DNA from: Aromatoleum diolicum
Lineage (GTDB): Bacteria > Pseudomonadota > Gammaproteobacteria > Burkholderiales > Rhodocyclaceae
Reading direction: 5' to 3'
Assembly: GCF_012910955.1 (NCBI RefSeq)
Contig: NZ_WTVQ01000007.1
Coordinates: 98,070 to 162,069, forward strand
Length of the DNA stretch: 64,000 nucleotides
The number at the start of each line of letters is the position of its first letter. The first letter of the stretch is position 1. The position numbers and the translations under genes are program-made. Positions 56,920 to 64,000 of this stretch are shown piece after piece. Under the pieces are notes generated by a model. The model saw nothing but the letters and a program-made list of their open reading frames with translations, did no database searches and was not told where the DNA came from.

Positions 56920-58947
56920 ATGTCCGGTTTGCTGCGCATGATCTGGATGGAGCCGCCGGTGCGGGCGGTGATCCTCCTGACCACCCTGATGGTCTCGACG
57001 CTGGTCGGCGGCACCGCCTTCCTGCTCTATGACCTGCGTCAGCGCGAACTGGAATACGCGCGCGCCGAAATTCAAAGTCTGAGCCGGATTCTGGCCGAGC
57101 AGACCAGTCGTACGCTCGACGGTGTGTCGCTGGCCCTGCGCGGGGCGCAGGAACGCCTGTCCGACGACATCGGGCAGGGCTTCGAGCTCGACAGTTACCC
57201 GGTGCTCGCGCTGCTCAAGGCGCGTACCGAAGGCTTGCCGCAGTACAGTTCGATGTTCGTCCTCGATCCCAACGGCATCGTCATGAATTCCTCGCTGCTC
57301 GGGCGGCGTCCGGGGTTTTCGGTGGCCGACCAGGACTACTTCGCCGGCCTCGTGCCAGGTGGCGAAAAAGTCCTTATCAGCCAGTTGTACCGCCGGCGCT
57401 TCGACGGGGAATGGACTTTCTACCTCAGCGCCCGGCTCGTTGACGGGGCGGGAAACTTTCGTGGCGTCGTCGCGGCTGCCGTGCTCGTGGACTATTTCGA
57501 GTCCTTCTATCGCCGCCTGGATTTGCGTTTCGGCAAACAGATCCAGTTGATCAACGCGCGCGGGAAACTGGTGGCAAGTTTTCCGAGCCACGCCGACAGC
57601 ATCGATCAGCCGATCGGCGGGCTGCCGACTTTCCCCGAAATGCGGGAGCGGGGGACGGACGAGACCACGATCATCACCGAGAAGGTGGGCGGCGAAAAGC
57701 GCTTTGTCGCCTATCATCCGGTGCCGCAGTATCCCTTCCTGATCGGCGTTGCGATTGACCAGGAGGCCGCGCTGATCTCGTTGCCGATGGCTGCGCGGCC
57801 GATCGTCATCGGCGCGGGGGCCGTCGCTGCGCTGATCCTTGCCGCCTCTGCAGGGGTGGTCTGGAGCATGCGGCGGCGGGCGGTGATGGCGCGCGCCCTG
57901 CAAGAAAGCGACGAGCGCCTGCGCCAGATGGTTGAATCGGTGATGGACGCCATCGTCACCGTCGACGAGGACTTGTGCATCGTCCTGTTCAACAAGGCCG
58001 CCGAACAGATGTTCGGCGTCGGGGCGGCCGAGGTCATCGGAACGCCTTTCGAACGGTTGCTGGCGAAGGCGGTGCGTCCGGGCTATCGAGCCATGCTCGG
58101 CGGTCATAATGAAAATGGAGCACTCGATCGAGCCAGTATGGGCCGCGCCGAAACCGTCGGTCGCCATGCCAATGGCCGCGAATTTCCGGCTGACGCAAGC
58201 TTCTCTACGACGTTTTCCCGCGGCAAACGCTTCTTCACGGTGGTGCTGCGCGATCTGACGGAACGGAAGAAGATCGAAACCCATCTGCGTGAATCCAACC
58301 GTCAGCTTCACGAGCTGTCGACCTCCCTGCAGAATGTGCGTGAGGAAGAGCGGGCGGGGGTCGCACGCGAAATGCACGACGAATTGGGGCAGTTGCTCAC
58401 CGGCATCAAGCTCGAACTTTCCTGGCTCGGTGGCCGTCTGCCGGGCGAGCGCGCGGACCTGCAGGATAAAGTCGGGGTCATCAAGGGGCAGCTCAATCAG
58501 ACGATCGCCTCGGTGCGACGCATCACGTACGAACTGCGGCCGCTGATCCTCGACGACCTCGGGCTCCTGGCGGCGATTTCCTGGCTCACCGATGATTTTT
58601 CACGACGCACCGGTGTCGAAGTGGTGCTCGATATCGATGGCGATGAGCCGGAGCGCGGCGGCGCCGAGGCGACGACGCTGTTCCGCCTGCTGCAGGAATC
58701 GCTGACCAACGTTACCAAGTACGCGCGCGCGACGATGGTGTGGATCAGCTGCCGCCGCGAAGGTCGCAACTGGCGCCTGACCATCCGCGACGACGGTGTC
58801 GGCTTCGTCCTGAATCCGGCAAGGAAAGCCGGGTTCGGCCTGGTTGGCATGCGCGAGCGGGTACGTCTGCTGGAAGGCACGTTCGCGATCCATTCCGCTC
58901 CGGGCGAGGGCACCAGAATCGAAGCGACGATCCCGGCACGAGGCTGA
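56920..58947 (+). CDS. NarL-type sensor histidine kinase with periplasmic Cache/PDC sensor and PAS
   Basis: The 675-aa protein has a membrane helix at about 14-35, a periplasmic PDC/Cache sensor (about 40-290; RPGFSVADQDYFAGLVPGGE, then YHPVPQYPFLIGVAIDQEA), a second helix at about 293-315 and a PAS domain (about 328-450, ESVMDAIVTVDEDLCIVLFN). HisKA_3 has H486 in VAREMHDELGQLLTGIKLEL, and the complete HATPase has RDDGVGF and GFGLVGMRERVRLLEG. Unlike the kinase at 32928 its ATP motifs are intact. It precedes its NarL regulator by 12 bases. Confidence 0.92.
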   Translation: MSGLLRMIWMEPPVRAVILLTTLMVSTLVGGTAFLLYDLRQRELEYARAEIQSLSRILAEQTSRTLDGVSLALRGAQERLSDDIGQGFELDSYPVLALLKARTEGLPQYSSMFVLDPNGIVMNSSLLGRRPGFSVADQDYFAGLVPGGEKVLISQLYRRRFDGEWTFYLSARLVDGAGNFRGVVAAAVLVDYFESFYRRLDLRFGKQIQLINARGKLVASFPSHADSIDQPIGGLPTFPEMRERGTDETTIITEKVGGEKRFVAYHPVPQYPFLIGVAIDQEAALISLPMAARPIVIGAGAVAALILAASAGVVWSMRRRAVMARALQESDERLRQMVESVMDAIVTVDEDLCIVLFNKAAEQMFGVGAAEVIGTPFERLLAKAVRPGYRAMLGGHNENGALDRASMGRAETVGRHANGREFPADASFSTTFSRGKRFFTVVLRDLTERKKIETHLRESNRQLHELSTSLQNVREEERAGVAREMHDELGQLLTGIKLELSWLGGRLPGERADLQDKVGVIKGQLNQTIASVRRITYELRPLILDDLGLLAAISWLTDDFSRRTGVEVVLDIDGDEPERGGAEATTLFRLLQESLTNVTKYARATMVWISCRREGRNWRLTIRDDGVGFVLNPARKAGFGLVGMRERVRLLEGTFAIHSAPGEGTRIEATIPARG

Positions 58948-58959
58948 CAGGGAAGGAAC

Positions 58960-59610
58960 ATGGAAAAACTGAGGGTGTTGCTTGCCGATGACCACGCCAT
59001 CATTCGCGATGGTCTGAGGCAGATTCTCGCCGACACGGACGATCTCGCGGTCGCGGGCGAGGCCGCTAACGGGCTCGAGGCGCTGCACATGGTGCGTGAC
59101 CACGAGTGGGACGTGCTGGTGCTCGACATTTCCATGCCGGGCCGCAGCGGGCTTGATCTGATCCGCCTGATCAGGGATGAAAAGCCCAAACTGCCGATCC
59201 TCATCCTCAGCATGCATCATGAGGAGCAGTACGCGCTGCGAGCCCTGCATGCCGGCGCATCGGGCTACCTGACGAAGGAGAGCGACGCCGAACTGCTGGT
59301 GCATGCGATCCGCCGCGTCGCGCGCGGTGGCGTCTATGTCAGCGAGACGGTTGCGGAACTCATGGCGCGCGGTCTCATGCCCTCCACCCACGAACTGCCG
59401 CACACCACGCTGTCAGACCGCGAATACCAGATATTCCACATGCTCGTGCTCGGTCAGGGACTTACCGAGATCGCTACCGAGCTGTCGCTGAGCGTCAAGA
59501 CCGTCAGCACGCACAAGACGCGCATCCTGCAGAAAATGGGGATGACGAACACCTCCGAGCTGATCCGTTACGCCATCGCCCACCACCTTAGCGAAGCGAG
59601 CGACATGTAA
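58960..59610 (+). CDS. NarL/FixJ-family response regulator
   Basis: The 216-aa protein has a receiver domain (LRVLLADDHAIIRDGLRQIL; phosphoacceptor in VLVLDISMPGRSG; GYLTKESDAELL) and a LuxR-type helix-turn-helix (LSDREYQIFHMLVLGQGLTE, SLSVKTVSTHKTRILQKMG). It follows the sensor kinase with a GGAAGGAACATGG start and forms its pair. The electron-transfer genes downstream are possible targets by position only. Confidence 0.92.
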   Translation: MEKLRVLLADDHAIIRDGLRQILADTDDLAVAGEAANGLEALHMVRDHEWDVLVLDISMPGRSGLDLIRLIRDEKPKLPILILSMHHEEQYALRALHAGASGYLTKESDAELLVHAIRRVARGGVYVSETVAELMARGLMPSTHELPHTTLSDREYQIFHMLVLGQGLTEIATELSLSVKTVSTHKTRILQKMGMTNTSELIRYAIAHHLSEASDM

Positions 59611-59993
59611 TCGGCGTCGCTGCCCGTCACTTTCTCGTTCGGGCTTCGCGCGACCTTTTTCTCGTACATCGCCATTTTCCCGGTTCGCCGGCTCTCGGCG
59701 CGCGAAATCCCGCCGGATTTGTGATCCTTCGCGGGCAGATAATCCCTTTGCCCCATTTGTCATCGCGATGATTTGATTTATGCTTTATTGCACCGGTTCG
59801 CGGACACGCTGGTTCGCATGGGGAGTCCGGTGTGGTTTCAGGTCAAAGAGGCGTCATTAGGAATTGTCCTGCAAGCAATCTAAATCCATGACTGATTAGT
59901 GGTTTCTGGAATTGAATGAAAATTTGTCTACATTGGATTTGGCCTCATGGCGCCGTCCATATGTAAAAACCAGCTTCTAAGGAGTACCCCAAG
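59611..59993. promoter_or_regulatory. Intergenic region before the electron-transfer cluster
   Basis: This 383-base region holds no credible gene. TTGTCA (59757-59762) and TATGCT (59779-59784), 16 bases apart, are a possible promoter. The AT-rich word AATGAAAATTTGTC (59915-59928) is shared with 53763-53776. AAGGAG lies about 10 bases before the cytochrome ATG. The length and AT content suggest regulated transcription of the cluster. Confidence 0.4.
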
Positions 59994-60344
59994 ATGAAGT
60001 TCAGCCTCAACCGCATCTCGCTGCTGGTTGCAGCCTCCGCAGCGATCCTGACGTCGTCGGCTGCGTTTGCAGCCGTCGATGCGGACGCTGCCAAAGCGTT
60101 GGCGAAGAAGAACGACTGTTTCAAGTGCCACGCGGTCGACAAGACGAAGAAGGGGCCTTCGTACAAGAAGATCGCAGCCAAGTACAAGGGCAAGGAAGCC
60201 GAAGGCTTCGAAAAGATGCACAAGAACATGACCACCGGGCCGAAGGTCAAGCTCGAGGATGGTTCGGAAGAAGATCACAAGATCATCGATACCAAGGATG
60301 AAGCTGCCATCAAGAATTTGATGCAGTGGATTCTCGCGCAGTAA
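59994..60344 (+). CDS. Periplasmic monoheme cytochrome c
   Basis: The 116-aa product has a signal peptide cleaved near AAFA (residue 26), then a mature about 90-residue class I cytochrome c with heme motif CFKCH at 42-46 and a probable axial methionine at M79 (KNMTTGPKV; M75 is the alternative). It is lysine-rich and so basic, like small electron shuttles. Position directly before the decaheme and outer-membrane barrel genes suggests it carries electrons between periplasmic partners and that conduit. A small hairpin at 60363-60384 separates it from the next gene. Confidence 0.88.
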   Translation: MKFSLNRISLLVAASAAILTSSAAFAAVDADAAKALAKKNDCFKCHAVDKTKKGPSYKKIAAKYKGKEAEGFEKMHKNMTTGPKVKLEDGSEEDHKIIDTKDEAAIKNLMQWILAQ

Positions 60345-60362
60345 TCGTTCTGTTCTGAATCA

Positions 60363-60384
60363 CGCCGTTCCTCGCGGGACGGCG
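60363..60384 (+). other. Hairpin between cytochrome c and decaheme genes
   Basis: CGCCGTTCC-TCGC-GGGACGGCG pairs over 9 bp with one G-T wobble. No T-run follows, so it is more likely an mRNA-stability or processing element than a terminator. It could give the monoheme cytochrome higher mRNA levels than the downstream genes. Confidence 0.5.
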
Positions 60385-60415
60385 CGGTAATGAATTCCAG
60401 ATTTCAGGGGGTAAT

Positions 60416-61366
60416 ATGAAGAAAATGCGACGCTTGCTGGCGGTGCTCGCCTGTCTCGGCAGCTTTTGCGCGGGGGCGGCTTACGCAGCAGATGAGCCCA
60501 AAGAGGCACCCAAGGACATCGTCCTGACTGGCGATGCCAAATGCACAACCTGTCACGACGAGAACGATTCGCCGGAAGCGCTGGCTATCGGCAAAACGCG
60601 ACATGGCACGGTTGCGGACAAGCGCACGCCGGGCTGTACGAAGTGCCACGGCGACAGTGAGCGCCATGTGAAAGAGGCTGGTCGTGGAGGCGGCGAGGCG
60701 CCGCCGGTCGACGTCGGTTTCAACACGAAGAATCCCGCCTCGGCGGAAGCGCGCAATGCGGCCTGTCTGAACTGTCATCAGGGAAGCACCCGCATCTTCT
60801 GGCAGAACAGCACCCACAGCCGTCGTGATGTCACCTGTGCGTCCTGCCACAAGATCCATGATGGCCACGACAAGGTGCGTGAAGCCAAGACACAGCCCGA
60901 AGTCTGCGCGACGTGTCACAAGGAGCAGCGCGCCCAGTTTGCGCGTCCGTCGCACCATCCGGTGCCGGAGGGCGCAATGAGCTGCTCGTCGTGCCACAAC
61001 GTGCATGGCGACAATCCGTCGCAGCTCGCCAAGCCCAGCGTCAACGAGACCTGCTATTCCTGCCACATGGAAAAGCGCGGCCCCTTCGTGCATAACCATC
61101 AGCCGGTAGCCGAAGACTGCGCGATTTGCCACAACCCGCATGGCACGAACGTCGCGAACCTGCTGAAGTCGCGTCCGCCGTACCTGTGTCAGGAATGCCA
61201 TAGCCACGACAGCCATCCCAGCCAGCTCGCCGGCCTGCCCACCGGGGCGACCACCAGCACCTCGCTGCTCGGCACCGTCGGACGCGGCTGCCTGAACTGT
61301 CATACCAACATCCATGGCGGCAACAGCACTGTGAATAGTGCTACCGCTGGGCGCTTCCGTCGCTGA
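60416..61366 (+). CDS. mtrA: Decaheme c-type cytochrome, MtrA/DmsE/PioA type
   Basis: The 316-aa secreted protein has a signal peptide ending AAYA (about residue 24) and exactly ten CxxCH heme motifs (CTTCH, CTKCH, CLNCH, CASCH, CATCH, CSSCH, CYSCH, CAICH, CQECH, CLNCH). Size and heme count match MtrA/DmsE/PioA, which thread through an outer-membrane barrel and move electrons across it. The next gene, 20 bases on, encodes the expected MtrB-type barrel. The direction of flow (metal reduction or iron/electrode oxidation) cannot be read from this. Confidence 0.93.
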   Translation: MKKMRRLLAVLACLGSFCAGAAYAADEPKEAPKDIVLTGDAKCTTCHDENDSPEALAIGKTRHGTVADKRTPGCTKCHGDSERHVKEAGRGGGEAPPVDVGFNTKNPASAEARNAACLNCHQGSTRIFWQNSTHSRRDVTCASCHKIHDGHDKVREAKTQPEVCATCHKEQRAQFARPSHHPVPEGAMSCSSCHNVHGDNPSQLAKPSVNETCYSCHMEKRGPFVHNHQPVAEDCAICHNPHGTNVANLLKSRPPYLCQECHSHDSHPSQLAGLPTGATTSTSLLGTVGRGCLNCHTNIHGGNSTVNSATAGRFRR

Positions 61367-61386
61367 TTGGCCTGAGGGAGAATGAC

Positions 61387-63522
61387 ATGAAAAACACGAC
61401 TACGACATTCAGGCTCACCGCGGTCGCGGCCGCCCTGTGCGCTGCTTACGGATCAGCCTTTGCGGAAGACGACGAGATCAGGCAACTGACCAAGCCGGAC
61501 AGTTCGATCTCGGTCGGCGCCGGCTTCTGGTCCAACGATCGCCAGCAGCAGGGCATCTACGATGGGATGCGCGACGACGGGCTGTACGGCCTGGTCGACG
61601 CCGACATCGTCAAACGCGACGATGCGAGCGGAACCTGGTTCACCTTCACGGGTGAGCGTCTCGGACTGGAGAGCCGCAAGTTCTCGGCTGAAGTGCAGCA
61701 GCAGGGGAATATGGGCGGCTTCGTCAACTACTCGCGCACGCCGCGCGAGCACCCGCTCGTCATCCGCTCGGGACTCCGTGGTATCGGTCAGGACACCCTG
61801 ACCATCAGTGGTGCGGGGGCGAATGCGCTGCCATTCCGCGACGTCGAACTGAGCACCTACCGCGATCTCATCCATGTCGGGTTCAACAAGAACCTCCTGA
61901 GCGGGCTTGACGTCAAGGTCAGCTTCAAGAACGAGGAGAAGAACGGTAGCCGGCATTGGGGTCTCGGCAGCCAGGCGTTCTTCCTGGCCGAACCGATCGA
62001 GAGCACCACGCGGCAACTGGACGTGACGCTGGAGTACACGGGCGAGCGCCTGCAGCTGGCCGGCGGCTATGCGGGCAGCTGGTATGGCAATCACAACGAC
62101 CTGGTGTTGGCGACCGTCAGGGGGGTGACGACCAACACTACGGGTGCTCCCAACCCGACGCCGCTGTCGCTGCCGCTCAACAACGAGGCTCACCAGTTCT
62201 TCCTGAACGGGGGGTATTCATTCACGCCTTCGACGCGCGGAACCTTGAAGGTCTCGCGTAGCGTTGCGACCCAGGACGAGTCCATCCCGAGTATTTTGCT
62301 GGGTGGGGTCAATGCGCCGTTCGTGGGTTCGCCGCGCAGTCTGGACGGCGAAATTGTGACCTCGCTGGTCGAGCTGGGGCTGAGCTCAAGACCCACCAGC
62401 AAGCTGTCGTTGAGCGGGAGCCTGCGCTACTACGATGTCGACGACAAGACGCCGCTCGTGGGCTTGGTGGGGAGCAACACGACCAGGGTGGCGACGGTGC
62501 ATAACACGCCGCACTCGTATACGACCAACACCGGCAAGTTCGAGGCAGCCTACCTGCTGCCGCAGCGCTTCAAGGTAATTGGCGGCATCGACGTCAAGCA
62601 GCAGGACCGCTCGGCGCCGAAGTTCGTTAGCGAGCGTTTCGTGCCCTTCAACGAGCAGATCGACGAGACCACCTACCGGCTGCAATTGCGGCGTTCGATG
62701 TCCGACACCGTAAATGGCTCCATCGCCTTCCTGCACAGCACTCGGGACGGCTCGTCGCGTGAGTCGCCGCATGATCCGGAGATCTTCGACACGATCAATC
62801 CGCTGCACATCGCCGACCGTACGCGCAACAAGTGGCGGTTGTCGCTGGACTGGGCACCGGTCGAAGCCTTTAGCCTGCAGTTCAACGTCGAGGATTCGCA
62901 CGACGACTATGCGAGCGAGGATGGTCGTCCGTTCGGTCTGAAGGATGGCCGCGCGACGCTGGTGTCGGTGGATGCGCGCTATGCACTGACCGACGAGTGG
63001 CAAGTCACCGGCTGGGCGTCGCACGATGTCACCCGCGCCAAGCAGCTTGCAGGGCGTTGGCCGCAGGGCTCGGATGAATTCGCCGATATCGACATGGTCA
63101 AGGATGCCGACCTGAGAGACACGGGCGACTCAGTCGGCTTGGGTCTGCGCGGTGCGTTGAGCGACAAGCTGAAGATCGGTGTCGACGTGCAGTGGACCCG
63201 CACGGAGAGTTCGTATGACGAGGACACGTCGCCTAGTACTGCAACCTTCCCGACTTCGGCCGGCGTGACCGCGGCGCGGTTGCCGGACATCGAAAACACG
63301 CTCACGCGTCTTTCGATGTTCGCCCGTTATGCGGTTCGCAAGAACGCGGACGTCCAGCTCGACCTGATCCACGAGCGCTGGAAGACCGATGACTGGAGCT
63401 GGAGTTTTGCGAACGGATCTGCCTTCACCTACGGTACGACCACCGATCGCACCAGCGTCTCGGTCAAGCCGAAGCAGACGGCCAACTTCATCGGCATGCG
63501 TTACATCTACAAATTCCAGTAA
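61387..63522 (+). CDS. mtrB: Outer-membrane beta-barrel, MtrB/PioB family
   Basis: The 711-aa protein has a signal peptide (cleavage near GSAFA, about residue 26) and a long alternating beta-strand pattern with frequent aromatic girdles, ending YIYKFQ, a C-terminal phenylalanine-type barrel signal. Family features include the N-terminal SSISVGAGFWSNDRQQQGIY and repeated short turns. The mature chain has no cysteine, unlike Shewanella MtrB with its CxxC. It forms the sheath for the decaheme cytochrome. A terminator follows at 63549. Confidence 0.92.
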   Translation: MKNTTTTFRLTAVAAALCAAYGSAFAEDDEIRQLTKPDSSISVGAGFWSNDRQQQGIYDGMRDDGLYGLVDADIVKRDDASGTWFTFTGERLGLESRKFSAEVQQQGNMGGFVNYSRTPREHPLVIRSGLRGIGQDTLTISGAGANALPFRDVELSTYRDLIHVGFNKNLLSGLDVKVSFKNEEKNGSRHWGLGSQAFFLAEPIESTTRQLDVTLEYTGERLQLAGGYAGSWYGNHNDLVLATVRGVTTNTTGAPNPTPLSLPLNNEAHQFFLNGGYSFTPSTRGTLKVSRSVATQDESIPSILLGGVNAPFVGSPRSLDGEIVTSLVELGLSSRPTSKLSLSGSLRYYDVDDKTPLVGLVGSNTTRVATVHNTPHSYTTNTGKFEAAYLLPQRFKVIGGIDVKQQDRSAPKFVSERFVPFNEQIDETTYRLQLRRSMSDTVNGSIAFLHSTRDGSSRESPHDPEIFDTINPLHIADRTRNKWRLSLDWAPVEAFSLQFNVEDSHDDYASEDGRPFGLKDGRATLVSVDARYALTDEWQVTGWASHDVTRAKQLAGRWPQGSDEFADIDMVKDADLRDTGDSVGLGLRGALSDKLKIGVDVQWTRTESSYDEDTSPSTATFPTSAGVTAARLPDIENTLTRLSMFARYAVRKNADVQLDLIHERWKTDDWSWSFANGSAFTYGTTTDRTSVSVKPKQTANFIGMRYIYKFQ

Positions 63523-63548
63523 GCCGGATCGGTAATTGACCGATGTCA

Positions 63549-63578
63549 CAGGGCGACGCAAGTCGCCCTGTTTTCTTT
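63549..63578 (+). terminator. Intrinsic terminator after mtrB-type gene
   Basis: CAGGGCGAC-GCAA-GTCGCCCTG is a perfect 9-bp stem followed by TTTTCTTT. It lies only 17 bases before the next cytochrome gene, so that gene may be read through partially or have its own promoter. Confidence 0.88.
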
Positions 63579-63594
63579 ATGAGACGTCATAAAA

Positions 63595-64000
63595 ATGACA
63601 AATATATATCGTGAGTCGATGCCTTGGAGAGCGCGGTTGCTCGGCTCCCCGGCACGAATTCTCGGTCTCGCCGCCGTCGCCGTGAGCTTGTTCTGTGGTA
63701 CACCGGGCGACGCCATGGCGGCGCCCGAAATGGCAGACAAGTCTGCTGGCCTCGACAACGCGACCTGTCTGGAGTGTCACGAGACCGGCAAACGCGAAAT
63801 CGAGGTCACCGACAAGGATGGCGAAGCGGTAGCGCTGCCGGCCGTCGCGCCGGACAAGTTCGCCAAGAGCGTGCACGCCGGCATGGACTGTGTCGCCTGT
63901 CATACCGACATCGTCGATGCGAAGGAAGCGCACCAGAAGGCCGCCAACGTCGCCAAGCCGGACTGTGCGAGCTGCCACGTGCAGCTGTGGGACGAGGCGA
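63595..64000 (+). CDS. Multiheme c-type cytochrome (5' part, runs off window end)
   Basis: 135 codons are visible from the ATG at 63595. After a long basic leader and hydrophobic segment (ILGLAAVAVSLFCGTPGDAM) come heme motifs CLECH, CVACH and CASCH, the last in KPDCASCHVQLWDE. Spacing and H-rich context resemble NapC/cytochrome c3-type multiheme proteins. The gene continues beyond the window, so total heme number and any membrane or cytochrome b-type domain cannot be seen. An ATG 24 bases later (MPWRARLL) is an alternative start. It probably supplies electrons to, or accepts them from, the MtrAB-type conduit. Confidence 0.82.
   Translation, partial: MTNIYRESMPWRARLLGSPARILGLAAVAVSLFCGTPGDAMAAPEMADKSAGLDNATCLECHETGKREIEVTDKDGEAVALPAVAPDKFAKSVHAGMDCVACHTDIVDAKEAHQKAANVAKPDCASCHVQLWDEA

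Overview
The window reads as a high-GC betaproteobacterial chromosome, most likely from the Rhodocyclales (Azoarcus, Aromatoleum or Thauera relatives). This rests on overall gene content: aerobic cobalamin synthesis, propionyl-CoA and isobutyryl-CoA mutase routes, a Tad pilus, many two-component systems and an MtrAB-type porin-cytochrome module. It is an inference, because no rRNA, tRNA or other taxonomic marker lies in the window. No prophage, insertion sequence or CRISPR array was seen.

Layout. 1-1628: start of an RhlE-type RNA helicase and a membrane M48-type metalloprotease. 1639-6991: cobalamin genes, with a leftward cbiB-cobC-yhcC-btuF run and divergent cobQ. 7048-10736: trkH facing a kdpE/kdpD-like pair whose kinase lacks the usual KdpD/Usp half. 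10841-13920: a crotonase, then yjcH-actP (acetate uptake) closed by a strong terminator. 13944-27904: a complete leftward Tad/Flp pilus locus with three Flp pilin genes (one only 59 codons), prepilin peptidase, an unusual AAA ATPase, rcpC, rcpA, a small lipoprotein, tadG, tadE, tadF, tadZ, tadA, tadB, tadC and a TPR lipoprotein with a LytR_C-like end. 28230-34631: small accessory genes (membrane methyltransferase, orphan receiver, ccdAB, secreted subtilase, NarL-type two-component pair with a degenerate kinase). 34841-36241: fumC, then a REP-type inverted pair.

36369-53532 is a coenzyme B12-dependent acyl-CoA block. A GntR/FCD regulator is divergent from mcm-meaB-pccB-pccA. Downstream come a zinc metallopeptidase, a methylmalonyl-CoA epimerase-like gene, a hybrid-kinase/OmpR pair, an AraC regulator and icmF. 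The same 14-bp palindromic word (ATTCATAATTATGG) lies at the gntR/mcm promoters and just upstream of the epimerase-like gene, suggesting one local regulon. Together with the cobalamin genes upstream, the window both makes B12 and uses it in two radical mutases.

53906-64000: a GAF-GGDEF-EAL protein, DedA, a NarL-type kinase/regulator pair, and an electron-transfer cluster of a monoheme cytochrome c, a decaheme MtrA/DmsE-type cytochrome, an MtrB/PioB-type outer-membrane barrel and the start of a multiheme cytochrome cut by the window end. This cluster probably moves electrons across the outer membrane.
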